DNA of 64,000 bases. Origin: Chlorops oryzae (lineage: Eukaryota > Arthropoda > Insecta > Diptera > Chloropidae). Shown one piece after another: positions 1-10,303 of this stretch; the first letter of the stretch is position 1; every line of letters starts with the position of its first letter. A model generated the notes under the pieces. That model did no database searches and was not told where the DNA came from. It was given only the letters and a program-made list of their open reading frames with translations. A program made the position numbers and the translations under genes. Location: NCBI GenBank assembly GCA_020466095.1, contig CM035806.1, positions 110,604,139 through 110,668,138 on the forward strand, written 5' to 3'.

Positions 1-748
1 GCAGGGAATCAAACCGATTTTAAAGTAATTTAAAGTTAGCTTTTTAATAAGCCCAACTGGTTGATTAATCGACCTCTTTCCTTGGCTTCAACTCACTATT
101 TTACCGTGGCGATGTCCTAGGCAGTAGTCAATTGTCCGTTCCTGCATGACTTTGTAACTAAATAATATCTGGCTACTTTTAAGTTGACTTAAAATCAGAA
201 AACGAAAGCACTGATTTAAATTGGTTAAAAAATGTTCAATAAAAAATTACTTCCATTAGAATTTCCTTGTTCGGTTTCATCTTTTCTGTTTTCAGCAGCA
301 GAAGAATAATTTATTTATGTATGTGAAAATGTTCTTCAAGCGATGCATCAGAAAGAAATCCATAGGCGACTATTTTGGCTGACTTATGTTTCGAACTGCC
401 GTTGGGGGTCTCATCAGAGCAATTTTTACGGATTGGTTGACTATTGATTTGAATCTCGGTTAGCGTTTTAAACTAACTTTGAGTGCAATTCATACCCTTG
501 AATTATAGCATCAGAAATATATTATTTTCGTATCCAGTTTGGTTGATGTCTGCATGACTTTTCAATCGATTTCTAGTCAGTTGTGATGTAGTTGGCATAA
601 AGTTAAATTTTAGAAATTTCCTATATTGCGCTTGTTTGAAGTCTAGATGACTTTTTAACCGATTTCTAGGCAGTTGCGAAAAAGTTCGCTTTTCATTAAC
701 TTATTTACTAATCGGTTGATAAAAGTCCTGCAGGGATGGTTCTGGGTA
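1..748. other. AT-rich stretch with no recognisable gene
   Basis: No credible coding frame or RNA gene is visible. There are diffuse direct subrepeats. A block around 541-580 ('gcatgacttttc', 'cgatttctagtcagttg') recurs with changes at about 641-675 ('agatgactttttaacc', 'gatttctaggcagttg'), and a weaker match lies near 143-165. This looks like a decayed repeat with a roughly 100-bp period, of unknown family. Confidence 0.4.
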
Positions 749-1315
749 CTACACACAACCACACAAACGCAATATACCCTCGACACAGAGTGTGTCGGGT
801 ATAAAAATTCGACTTAACACCGCGCGCGCAGCGCGTGAGCAGAGCATCGTAAAAAAACTGTTCCGAATAACAAAATCGAACTTTTTTCTCAGAACGCGGC
901 GCGTGAGCAGAGCATCGTAAGAATCCCAGCAGGCAAAGACATCCAGCAGGAAAACAAGTTGAGTTGTGTCATAGGACACCAGATAAGAACGAAGTTCATT
1001 ATGGTATTTATAAATGTTAGTAAATATAATTCGCAGCAAGGTTTTTCGCAAAACTCAATTGTTTTTATTAATCGAAAAATATATGTATACAAGACGGCTG
1101 TGTGTTGTTTTCAACTGTTTTTAACAAGCGAAAATGCGATACAGTATATTCTGCTTAGCTGCATTCAATTTTTTTCCAGACAATTTTATGCACTTACGCG
1201 AAAAACGCACCTACCCGAAATTTTTTGCTGTATTTTTGAGTAACATATCAGAATGTCTTTAACAACACTTGAATTCTTAAAAGAACGCCGTCCAAATATT
1301 AATTTTATTAACAAA

Positions 1316-2862
1316 CAAGTAAGAAAGCTAAAGTCGGTCAAGCCCGACTTTGTAATACCCAGCGTCCCGACGTTATGAGCGCACTATGTTTTGCTTCTCT
1401 ATTTATGGGCGTGGCAGTGGGAGGGCCACATAAATTATTTCCCTACACCTTTCATTCGCCTTGGTGAACCTATGTTGCGAATTTGAAGCTTCTACGCCTT
1501 TTACTTCGGAAGTTACGAAAATTCTCCATTTGTGGGCGTGGCAGTGAGCGGGCTACATAAATTTTTGTTCCTACACCTTTCATTTGCCTTTGTCAACCTA
1601 TGTTGCGATTTTGAAGCTTCTACGCCTTTAACTTCGGAAGATACGAAACATTTTCATTTGTGGGCGTGGCAGTGGGCGAGCCACATACATTTTTTTCCTA
1701 CACCTTTCATTCGCCTTGGTGAACCTATGTTGCGAATTGGAAGCTTCTACGCCTTTTACTTCGGAAGTTACGAAAAATCTTCATTTGTGGGCCTGGCAGT
1801 GGGTGGGCCACATACATTTTTTTCCTAAACCTTTCATTCGCCTTGCTGAACCTATGTTGCGAATTTGAAGCTTCTACGCCTTTTACTTCGGAAGTTACGA
1901 AAATTCTCCATTTGTGGGCGTGGCAGTGAGCGGGCTACATAAATTTTTGTTCCTACACCTTTCATTTGCCTTTGTCAACCTATGTTGCGATTTTGAAGCT
2001 TCTACGCCTTTAACTTCGGAAGATACGAAACATTTTCATTTGTGGGCGTGGCAGTGGGCGAGCCACATACATTTTTTTCCTACACCTTTCATTCGCCTTG
2101 GTGAACCTATGTTGCGAATTGGAAGCTTCTACGCCTTTTACTTCGGAAGTTACGAAAAATCTTCATTTGTGGGCGGGGCAGTGGGCGGGCCAAATAAAAT
2201 TTTTTCCTACACCTTTCATTCGTCTTGGTCAACCTATGTTGCGAATTTGAAGCTTCTATGCCTTTTACTTCGGAAGTTACGAAAATTCTCCATTTGTGGG
2301 CGTGGCAGTGGGCGGGCTACATAAATTTTTGTTCCTACACATTTCATTTGCCTTTGTCAACCTATGTTGCGAATTTGAAGCTTCTACGCCTTTAACCTCG
2401 GAAGTTACGAAAAATCTTCATTTGTGGGCGTGGCAGTGGGCGGGCTACATAAAATTTTGTTCCTACACCTTTCATTTGCCTTTGTCAACCTATGTTGCGA
2501 ATTTGAAGCTTCTACGCCTTTTACTTCACAAGTTACGATAAGCCCTTATTTGTGGGCGTGGCTCACGGAGGGGGGCGTCCATTTTTTTCCAGGATATGTC
2601 CCTTTTCGTAGTTTACCAGTACACCAAATATCAATGAAATGTGTTGAGTGGTTCGCAAGTTACAAGCATTTTACTGAAAACACATTAAATTCATTTGTGG
2701 GCGTGGCAGTGAGCGGATGTCTTCCATTTTTAGTTAGGATCATACTCGGACCCCGATATACCTGTGTTCCACATTTCGACTTGATTGGTCCTGCCGTTTC
2801 GGAGGAGATCCGGACACGGACGGACGGACAGACGGACATGTCTAAATCGAATTTTTGATCCT
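1316..2862 (-). mobile_element. DINE-1/mini-me-like copy, left arm of the fold-back
   Basis: Read on the minus strand, this has the layout of the copies at 10515-11326 and 21295-22385: a (GTCY)n tract at the inner end (about 2815-2840), a region near 2560-2760 matching their middle, 127-bp units rich in 'ccacgccc', a terminal hairpin ('agtcgggcttgaccgact'), and the end 'tttcttacttgt'. DINE-1/mini-me elements are Helitron-related non-autonomous repeats of flies with a (GTCY)n block and a 3' hairpin. The 'tataccc...gggtata' 5' end is missing here, so the copy is truncated at the palindrome centre. Confidence 0.6.
1406..2552. repeat. Tandem array of about nine 127-128-bp units
   Basis: The motif 'tgggcgtggcag' recurs at 1406, 1533, 1661, 1788, 1915, 2043, 2170, 2297 and 2425, a spacing of 127 or 128 bp. 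Units carry 'ttgaagcttctacgcc' and 'cttcggaagttacgaa'. Open frames through the array arise because the unit has few stops; they are not genes. Three consecutive units (1533-1914) are almost identical to the next three (1915-2296), so the array grew partly by a 382-bp block duplication. Confidence 0.9.
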
Positions 2863-3072
2863 GATCAAGAATATATTACGCTGTTAAAGTAAATTGAAAG
2901 GAAGTAACGAGCTCACTACTTTGAAGAAAGGAAATCAGAGTTGAAATTTCGATGACAGGTCGACAGAAATATAGGAAATGTGTGACTTAAATGCAACCCT
3001 GTGAGTCCGATTACTTGTAATAAGCGTATGCGTTCAAGTAGCGAAAGTAAGTCAAAGTACTTATTTGTTTTT

Positions 3073-3997
3073 ATACCCAGGATCAAAAACTGAATCGATT
3101 TAGACATGTCAGTCTGTCTGTCCGTCCGTGTGTTCTCGGATCTCCTATGAAACGGCTAAACCAACCAAATCAAGATTTGTCACACAGGTATATCGGGATC
3201 CGAGTATGATCCTAAGTAAAAATGGGAGACATCCGCCCACTACCACAACCACAAATGAATTTAATGTGTTTTCAGTAAAATGCTTGTAACTTGCGAACCA
3301 CTCAACACATTTCATTGATATTTGGTGTACTGGTAAACTACGAAAAGGGACATATCCTGGAAAAAAATGGACGCCCCCCTCCGTGAGCCACGCCCACAAA
3401 CAAGGGCTTATCGTAACTTGTGAAGTAAAAGGCGTAGAAGCTTCAAATTCGCAATATAGGTTGACCAAGGCGAAGGAAAGGTGTAGGGAAAAATTTAATG
3501 TGGCTCGCCTTCTGCCACGCCCACAAATGAAGATTTTTCGTAACTTCCGAGGTTAAAGGCGTAGAAGCTTCAAATTCGCAACATAGGTTGACCAAGACGA
3601 ATGAAAGGTGTAGGAAAAAATTTTATTTGGCCCGCCCACTGCCCCGCCCACAAATGAAGATTTTTCGTAACTTCCGAAGTAAAAGGCGTAGAAGCTTCCA
3701 ATTCGCAACATAGGTTGACCAAGACGAATGAAAGGTGTAGGAAAAAATTTTATTTGGCCCGCCCACTGCCACGCCCACAAATAAAGATTTTTCGTAACTT
3801 CCGAAGTAAAAAGCGTAGAAGCTTCAAATTCGCAACATCGGTTCACCAAGGCGAATGAAAGGTGTAGGAAAAAAATGTATGTGGCCCGCCCACTGCCACG
3901 CCCACAAATAGAGAAGCAAAACATAGTGCGCTCATAACGTCGGGACGCTGGGTATTTCAAAGTCGGGCTTGACCGACTTTAGCTTTCTTACTTGTTT
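3073..3997 (+). mobile_element. DINE-1/mini-me-like copy, right arm of the fold-back
   Basis: Begins with 'tttatacccaggatcaaaaa' and a short GTCY tract (3110-3130), continues through the shared middle and four 127-bp units, and ends with the hairpin 'agtcgggcttgaccgact' and 'tttcttacttgt'. The (TA)n and start hairpin seen at 10515 and 21295 are lost. It is the inverted partner of the copy at 1316-2862, with fewer tandem units. Confidence 0.6.
3391..3912. repeat. Inverted tandem array, four 127-bp units
   Basis: 'cacgcccacaaa' recurs at about 3391, 3518, 3646, 3773 and 3900. These are the reverse complement of the 1406-2552 units. Two adjacent units (3540-3790) are nearly identical, which suggests local gene conversion or duplication. 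Confidence 0.85.
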
Positions 3998-4451
3998 GTT
4001 AATAAAATTATTATTTGGACGGCGTTCTTTTAAGAATTCAAGTGTTGTTAAAGACATTCCGATATGTTACTCAAAAATACAGCGAAAAATTTCGGGTAGG
4101 TGCGTTTTTCGCGTAAGTGCATAAAATTGTCTGGAAAATAATTGAATGCAGCTAAGCAGAATATACTGTATCGCATTTTCGCTTGTTAAAAACAGTTGAA
4201 AACAACAAACAGCCGTCTTGTATACATATATTTTTCGATTAATAAAAACAATTGAGTTTTGCGAAAAACCTTGCTGCGAATTATATTTACTAACATTTAT
4301 AAATACCATAATGAACTTCGTTTTTATCTGGTGTCCTATGACACAACTCAACTTGTTTTTTTTTTTTTTTAACGCCCAATGGCCTCCTAATGGCTTAGCG
4401 ATTGGTGAAACATAAGTCTGTCTTCTTACATTCCTTTTCTCTTCTAAATTT

Positions 4452-5000
4452 TTAGGAATATTGTTTGAAGTCCTCAGTCAATTCATTTCGAAAGTGAATG
4501 CAGTTTTCTTGAAATAAATTCTCTTTCAGCTTGGGATGTTTCTGTAATAAGTAGCTTTCAAACTTATCAAAACTTTTATTTAGTAGAACTTCAAACGATG
4601 TAAGAATTTCCCCTACTTTTGTTTCTGAAATAGCAAATGATATCATTTGTTTTGAAAGTGATGAAGCAATAGAAATTGTTTCCGAATTGCCTAATGCCGG
4701 GAAGTCGGAAGATGGATGATCGTTGTCATTGGGAGGGCTTGAAGTATGTTAATTTTCTGAAATATCTATTTGTTTAAGTATCTTGACTGGAATTTCGCCC
4801 TATATATTGTTCGGAATATAATGCTTAGCATGTCTTCTTAACGAACTATATGTATTAAAAATTTTAGTACATGTTTTTGAGGAAACGCACCTTAATTCTA
4901 ACCCGTGCGATTCCGCAAAAAATGCTCATTTCTTAAATGAAATGCAACATAGGATTCGCTTTCGAATTCTTTGTCACATAAAAAGCAAAAGTTTGGCATT
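4452..5000 (-). pseudogene. Decayed C2H2 zinc-finger gene
   Basis: Translation on the minus strand from an ATG at about 5000 gives two C2H2-type fingers. The first has the pattern C-X2-C-X12-H-X4-H (starting MPNFCFLCDKEF); the second contains C-X5-C followed by HAKH. A stop with a frame change separates them, and another stop follows. The last frame (4452-4646) is a 64-residue tail starting MISFAISETK. Such short two-finger proteins often belong to insect repeat families, but I do not recognise this one. The start lies only about 20 bp from the piggyBac-type MITE at 5022-5230. Confidence 0.45.
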
Positions 5001-5021
5001 TTGCTCTAATATAAACCTTAT

Positions 5022-5230
5022 CCCTGGAACGTTATAATATCTCGATTCGACGACGCTTATTTACAGAATCTAAAAAAATCAAAAAGAGTGAGCAAAGTAA
5101 CCTCTTATGTTAATACAGAAGCGTTGTTTTATATGGGGGATTCCCCTCTTCCTTTTAATTTAATAAACATAATAAAAAAATAAACATAAACATAAACAAA
5201 AACATGTAAAATATGTATAACTTTCCAGGG
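5022..5230. mobile_element. piggyBac-type MITE
   Basis: Termini are CCCTGGAACGTTATA on the left and the reverse complement of CCCTGGAAAGTTATA on the right. TTAA follows the right end (5231-5234); the left flank is TTAT, one base from TTAA. The left subterminal region has 'tcgacgacgctta', also found inside the left end of the coding piggyBac-like element at 37334. At 209 bp with no coding capacity it is best read as a non-autonomous derivative of that family. Confidence 0.75.
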
Positions 5231-5581
5231 TTAATTAGTCAATTCCTTAAACTTATTCTGAAATTTCGATTGGACTTCCAATAATCTAGTGGTCGGTTTC
5301 TTTGTATCGCTGATTCCGTAAATAAATTTGGCAATAAAAACGCAAAAAGTTTGACAAACTTACATCAAATTTTATATCAAATACATAAAATGATTTGAAG
5401 TACAAGTCGAAAACTTGGCTGAATTTATAGTTGGTGGGAACATTTATCGTCTTCCCATCAATGGTTATGAAGTATTGACAAACGTTGGTTGTGCCTTCTC
5501 CTACCGCAATTATGGTGGGTTGACTAGATCCAACTGTATATTGTTGTACTGGGGTGTTGAGCTAAAAATAATTTTTTTTTG

Positions 5582-6510
5582 TTATTTGTGTTCATTAAGA
5601 ATGTAAATGTGATAGTAAAATACGTTTTCAAAGGAAATAAATCTATCGACAGATTTTTTAAATTTTACTTTCTTTCGATCGTTTCCACTGGCAGTAGATG
5701 GCAGCAATTTTAAAAGTTTCAAATAAGGTAGCACGTCAGGGCACCAATCACCACAATTTCCCAAATCGGACCCGCCACTTGCTTCTTTGAAGATTTCCTC
5801 CACACATCGTTCGTATTTGTTCCAGTTCTCTGAAAGGCCATTTGAAATCGCGTCTCCATACCGAAGAGTAAATTCAAAACCAATCTGTCAAATTTTTTAT
5901 TTATTTAAATACTTCGAAAATACAACACATGCACATTACCAATGAGGAATCATATATATATATTGGGAAATGTTCTAAAACATTAGATTTAGTTGCAATT
6001 AAATTTTGCCTTTCTTTGAAGGTTTCCCGCAATTTCTGTTAAACTAAATGCAGTTCGCCTTCAACAATGCAGTTTTGAAAAAAGCATAGATCTTCTTCGG
6101 AGATTACCGCGCCCTCATTGTTTTCCTTATTGTCGACGGACAATTTAAGTTTTTTGGCACCACCGCTGCCAAGTTTCGTCAGTTTTGCGTTTAAGTTTTT
6201 CAACTTAGCTGCCAAATAGCCTGAATTGTTTTCTGGATTATAGAACTGATCTTGAAATGATTTAGAAGTTTTTTAATATAGTTTGGCATTTCACCGTAGC
6301 TCCCATACAAAGTTGATTACTTACAATTCCTCCAAACTTGCTGTTTGCTAGCTTAAAGGCTGGAAAAAGTTGTACAATTGACTCCGCTAAAGCAATTTTT
6401 TCCCAACGCTTCGGGTGATTTCCGGAATTTTTTCGCATGAAGTTAGTGGACTCGCGAACTAAGGAGCGGCGAGAATTATCGCTCAATGTGTTTCTTTCTT
6501 TGTATTCCAT
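5582..6510 (-). pseudogene. Degenerate multi-exon gene of an unidentified insect family
   Basis: The minus strand opens with an ATG at 6510 (MEYKERNTLSDNSRRS...). Its frame reaches residues LANSKFGGI, then a GTAAGT donor (about 6325). Past an AG near 6250 a second exon-like segment reads DQFYNPENNSGYLAAKLK and continues to about 6045 before a stop. A further frame at 5582-5803 (starting MEEIFKEASGG) may be the 3' part. The conserved-looking phrasing suggests a once-real coding sequence, possibly a repeated family. Several in-frame stops make it a pseudogene. I cannot assign a function. Confidence 0.4.
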
Positions 6511-6697
6511 AAGAATAAAATCTGCGGTTTTTATGTAGTTTTACAGCTTCTACTATACTGCAAAAGTATTTCCTGTAAATCGTTCAAGAAAATGTCTGCT
6601 CCGTCCCGGTCTTTCAGTGTTACTTCACACTCGGAATTAATATTTCATTGTTCCACTACTGTAAAAATAAGGAACTAAAAAATATTGTACTAAAATA

Positions 6698-6961
6698 CAG
6701 GGTGGCCCGAGAAAAAGCGAAAAAAATGAAAATATCGAAATAAGCTCGATTAAAGAGGAGTATTTTTTGCTTTTACACCACCTATCTAAGTGGTACCGTT
6801 TACGAGATACGCCACTTTGAAAAGGCACATTTTAGTATGAAATTTTGTATTTTTAGAAAAACGATTTATTTAAAATAAAAATTTGTCAAAAGCAAAAAAT
6901 ACTCCTCTTTAATCGAGCTATCGATGGTTTAATTTTTTTCACTTTTTTTCGGGACACCCTG
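6698..6961. mobile_element. Tc1/mariner-type MITE
   Basis: Imperfect TIRs of about 80 bp start CAGGGTGGCCCGA on the left and CAGGGTGTCCCGA on the right, flanked by TA on both sides (6696-6697 and 6962-6963). Both arms carry 'gattaaagaggagtatt'. Length 264 bp, no coding capacity. The TA duplication and CAGGGTG ends fit Tc1/mariner-derived MITEs. Confidence 0.8.
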
Positions 6962-7006
6962 TATGTAAGTCAGTGCAAGAGTCCAAAAACACTAATTATT
7001 CATAAC

Positions 7007-8024
7007 CAGGGCTGGGCACGCGAGCATGAAATGTGCAAGTGAGAGCAAAAATTCGTTGCTCGCGTGTACATATATAAAGAGCGCACGCGAAACGAATTTA
7101 GTTGTTGTCAAGAAGCGAACGAAGCAAGACGTCTGTCATATATTACTATATGTGGCACTCCCAACAACAACCGAATTAGTGATGCTAGAATGTTTTGAGT
7201 ACTCACTCAATTTTGTAACTAAGCATTCTTGCGTTGAAATTTTTTAATGTTTTCTTTTTAGTATACAACCTTTTAGGTTTTTGATGAAAGATTATGCAAT
7301 ATTGTGCAATTTTCAAGAGAGGAGTTCAAAAAAGAAGTAGTTTTTGTATTCATTTTAGCATGATTTGTTATAAGTACTTGAGCCATTAGTTTGGTATAGA
7401 GCTAGAATTTTTTCTACATCACTGAAAAGTTCATATCAGCTGTTCTGTTTTGTAAACAAACATTCGGTCATATTCGAAGCATGAGTGCTCTTCTTTAGCG
7501 TTGTTGAAGAACAAAAGGAAAATTTCACGTAAAGATTTTTGATATTATATAAAAACCATATTTTAGTCGAAAAAAATGAGTTTTAACAAAAAATATTTGA
7601 CGAACACTTATACATGTACATGAGTTATACCAAACATTTTGGTACATGTTACAAGATTAGAAAAGAATTGTTAGACCGGACCCGGAATTTCTCGGGGGCG
7701 TGCTACGTTTTTGATTTTGCCATAAGAATGCATGCAACGGGGGCCTACTTCAACTCAACAAGCATAGTTGTTGTAGAGTGCCACATATAGTAATATATGA
7801 CGTCTGTCAAAAAATTTATGCGATCAAGAGATTTTTAGTGCAAAGCAGAGAGCTATTTTCGTTAAAATAATGCTTTGTGAGTTTAGTTTGGCATGAATGC
7901 TCCTGGAGGTAAGACCTATGTCGCTCGTCTTCGCAAAATGAAGAGCGAATTTGTATTTTATGAAGTTGTTGCACCACTACATGTTCATCAGGTTATATTT
8001 GCTTCTGTATTGCGCCCAGCCCTG
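7007..8024. mobile_element. hAT-type MITE, host of a nested element
   Basis: TIR CAGGGCTGGGCA on the left and its inverse (tgcgcccagccctg) on the right, flanked by a perfect 8-bp TSD TTCATAAC (6999-7006 and 8025-8032). The 8-bp duplication and CAGGG start are hAT hallmarks. No transposase frame is present. About 355 bp belong to this element; the rest is the insertion at 7137-7799. The terminus resembles that of the element at 12665-17458 (CAGGGTTGGGCA). Confidence 0.85.
7137..7799. mobile_element. CATATA-terminated TIR element nested in a hAT MITE
   Basis: Ends are CATATATTACTATATGTGGC (7137-7156) and its inverse at 7799, with an inner inverted 'gttgttg'. A perfect 8-bp TSD ACGTCTGT flanks it (7129-7136, 7800-7807). 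The interior has no transposase. The same terminal type occurs at 60988-61220. The 8-bp TSD fits hAT or P superfamilies; I do not recognise the family. Confidence 0.8.
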
Positions 8025-8155
8025 TTCATAACTAACAAAATGTACTAAGCAATGTAATATGCAACAGACAGTCGTCGAGAAATATACATAGGCACACACG
8101 GCTACGCAAAAGCATAGACGCTATTAAACGGTAAGTCATTTCGATAGAAAAACAT

Positions 8156-8595
<440 letters not shown>

Positions 8596-8829
8596 CAGCG
8601 GTGCCATAACTTACAACAGCAAAAATCTTCACTTTTTTATAAAAGTGAATCAAAGAAAGATCTAAGCATGAACAAATCTTTTCACTGAAATAATTGCTAG
8701 TAAAAAACACAAAATTTATGTATATATATGTATATTAGGCTATATTATTAGCCCCAACCATTTATTCGATAAAAAAAAACTCAGAAAAATCTTCACTTTG
8801 AAGATAAATCTTCACTTTTGGCAACGCTG
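8596..8829. mobile_element. hAT-type MITE
   Basis: TIR CAGCGGTGCCA (left) and TGGCAACGCTG (right), flanked by a perfect 8-bp TSD TTCACGCC (8588-8595 and 8830-8837). Subterminal 'aaatcttcacttt' occurs three times. Length 234 bp, non-coding. Confidence 0.85.
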
Positions 8830-8905
8830 TTCACGCCATACATCATTTGATGGCGCTCATTTTACACGTATTGCTTACGCTCTTTGTTCAGTCGGTAGCA
8901 AAAGG

Positions 8906-9673
8906 CATGTAGAACTGTAGGTCTAACCATATAGAACTATAGGTCTAACTCTTCTTCTTCCTAATCCCTGCAATGTGTTAGAGCTACGCTGCTTCAACAT
9001 AGGCATATAGCATGAGGAAAAGAGAAGCACGCTATGGCAGCAAAATCTTTAGCTCTGCTGTAATTCAACAAATTCGAGAAATTCACCAGAAAGCTACCAA
9101 CAACAATACGGGTGGACACAAAGTGGCACAATGATGCCACTTGCAAGAAAATTATCAAAGAATCACATCGTCGGCTCGGGTTTTTATATAGCTTTAAAAG
9201 TTATAATTGAAGCTTTAATAAATATATTACGATATACTTTTGCTTAATGTGCACGAATGTTTTCATTTTGTAATAAATTGACATACATTTTTGACTACCG
9301 CTACGAATTTGATTGTATATAGAATTTAGTATTTTTGCTGAAACAGTGTGATCAAAAAGTTATGTGAACAGGGTAGGACAAAAAAAACCATTTCTATTTC
9401 TCCTTAATATTGAGTTTCCTTGATTATTTTTATGTTTTCCAATCTTTTCATGGCATTTTATGAGTTTGGTAGATATTTTATATGTAATGTACTCGAAAAT
9501 CTCCCAAAATTAAAAATAAAAGTGGCAATGCATTTCACCACAGCAGAGCTAAAGACTTCGCTGCCATAGCGTGCTTCTCTTTTCCTCATGCTATATGCCT
9601 ATGTTGAAGCAGCGTAGTTCTAACACATTGCAGGGATTAGGAAGAAGAAGAGTTAGACCTATAGTCCTATATG
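8906..9673. mobile_element. Long-TIR element with CATGTAG/CATATAG tip
   Basis: TIRs of about 130 bp: 'actataggtctaactcttc' through 'gctacgctgcttcaacatag' at 8930-9060 returns inverted at 9540-9667. The left tip is duplicated in tandem (CATGTAGAACTGTAGG then CATATAGAACTATAGG). Flanks share CAAAAGG (8899-8905, 9674-9680), consistent with a 7-8-bp TSD. A related copy lies at 62810-63548 and a fragment at 44596-44735. The interior keeps a short coding-like segment ('ccaccagaaagctaccaac' region) seen also at 62.9 kb. Superfamily unassigned. Confidence 0.7.
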
Positions 9674-9810
9674 CAAAAGGCCGACGAAACAACATCGCGC
9701 GCATCCGTACAGCTTTTTCGTTTCTCTGCATTGAGAAATTTTTTCTCCGAAAAGCGTACGGGAAAATGGAATGCAAAGAGTTGTTTATGATTTGAAATGT
9801 TTTTGATAAC

Positions 9811-10014
9811 ATGCTTTGTCTTTTGTGTGGGAAGTCTTTTCAAAAACAATATGAATGCAATTTGAAAAGACATTATGATTCTTTTCATTCTGAATTTAAT
9901 GAATTTCAGGGCGTTGAAAGGGAAAACCTTTTTAAAGAAAAAAAGAAATGTGTTTTAGAAAAAACCAAGGCTTGGATTTTAAAAATGGAAGATGATTTAG
10001 GGACTGAAAAATAA
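9811..10014 (+). CDS. BED-type zinc finger fragment, hAT transposase-like N-terminus
   Basis: 67 residues starting MLCLLCGKSFQKQYECNLKR. The pattern C-X2-C then H-X4-H (residues 3-26) is followed by FNEFQGVERENLFKEKKK. This arrangement matches the N-terminal BED finger of hAT-derived proteins in the ZBED/GTF2IRD2-like group. The frame ends about 40 residues later, so the catalytic part is missing. It lies just downstream of the 8906-9673 element. A short domesticated or truncated product is possible, but a hAT relic is more likely. Confidence 0.4.
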   Translation: MLCLLCGKSFQKQYECNLKRHYDSFHSEFNEFQGVERENLFKEKKKCVLEKTKAWILKMEDDLGTEK

Positions 10015-10303
10015 TTTAAAAAAAAATGACAATTGATAAGAAATTGCAAAGGTGTTATATAGATATTGAAAATTGTATTAAAAACAACATTTGGCCTTAC
10101 AATTCAAATTTTTAATTCACAAATTTATAACGCTTGCATAATCTAGTCTTAGTATCTTGAATTATTTTTATTTTCCACGAAGTTATAAAATCTACTTATT
10201 TTACCATGCAGACGGAATTCGTGCTAAAATTTTTCTTAGTGCATTGACTCTTTTCTCACTCACACAGTCTCACGGCCAATTTTGCATATCACTATTTTAT
10301 ACG

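Larger units (their letters stand above)
951..4362. mobile_element. Giant fold-back (palindromic) element with tandem-repeat arms
   Basis: The sequence from about 951 ('aacaagttgagttgtgtcat') returns in inverted orientation ending at about 4362, and the match runs inward on both sides. Each arm has about 360 bp of unique flank, then the end motif 'acaagtaagaaagctaaagt', then an array of 127-bp units, and finally a (GTCY)n block near the centre. The unpaired centre is roughly 2863-3072. The arms are unequal because the left array has about nine units and the right about four. Arms made of tandem repeats recall fold-back elements such as Drosophila FB or Galileo, but no transposase and no clear TSD is visible, so an inverted duplication of a DINE-bearing locus is the main alternative. 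Confidence 0.75.

Noticed and set aside
1406..2552. Regularly spaced repeats considered as a CRISPR-like array
   Set aside because: Units are contiguous 127-bp satellites without unique spacers, in a eukaryotic context.
1532..2858. Several 80-144-codon frames in the left fold-back arm and similar ones at 3145-3960, 10543-11181, 21211-22325
   Set aside because: They are successive translations of the 127-bp repeat unit and the GTCY tract in DINE-like elements; the same peptide phrases recur in opposite orientations, so no gene.
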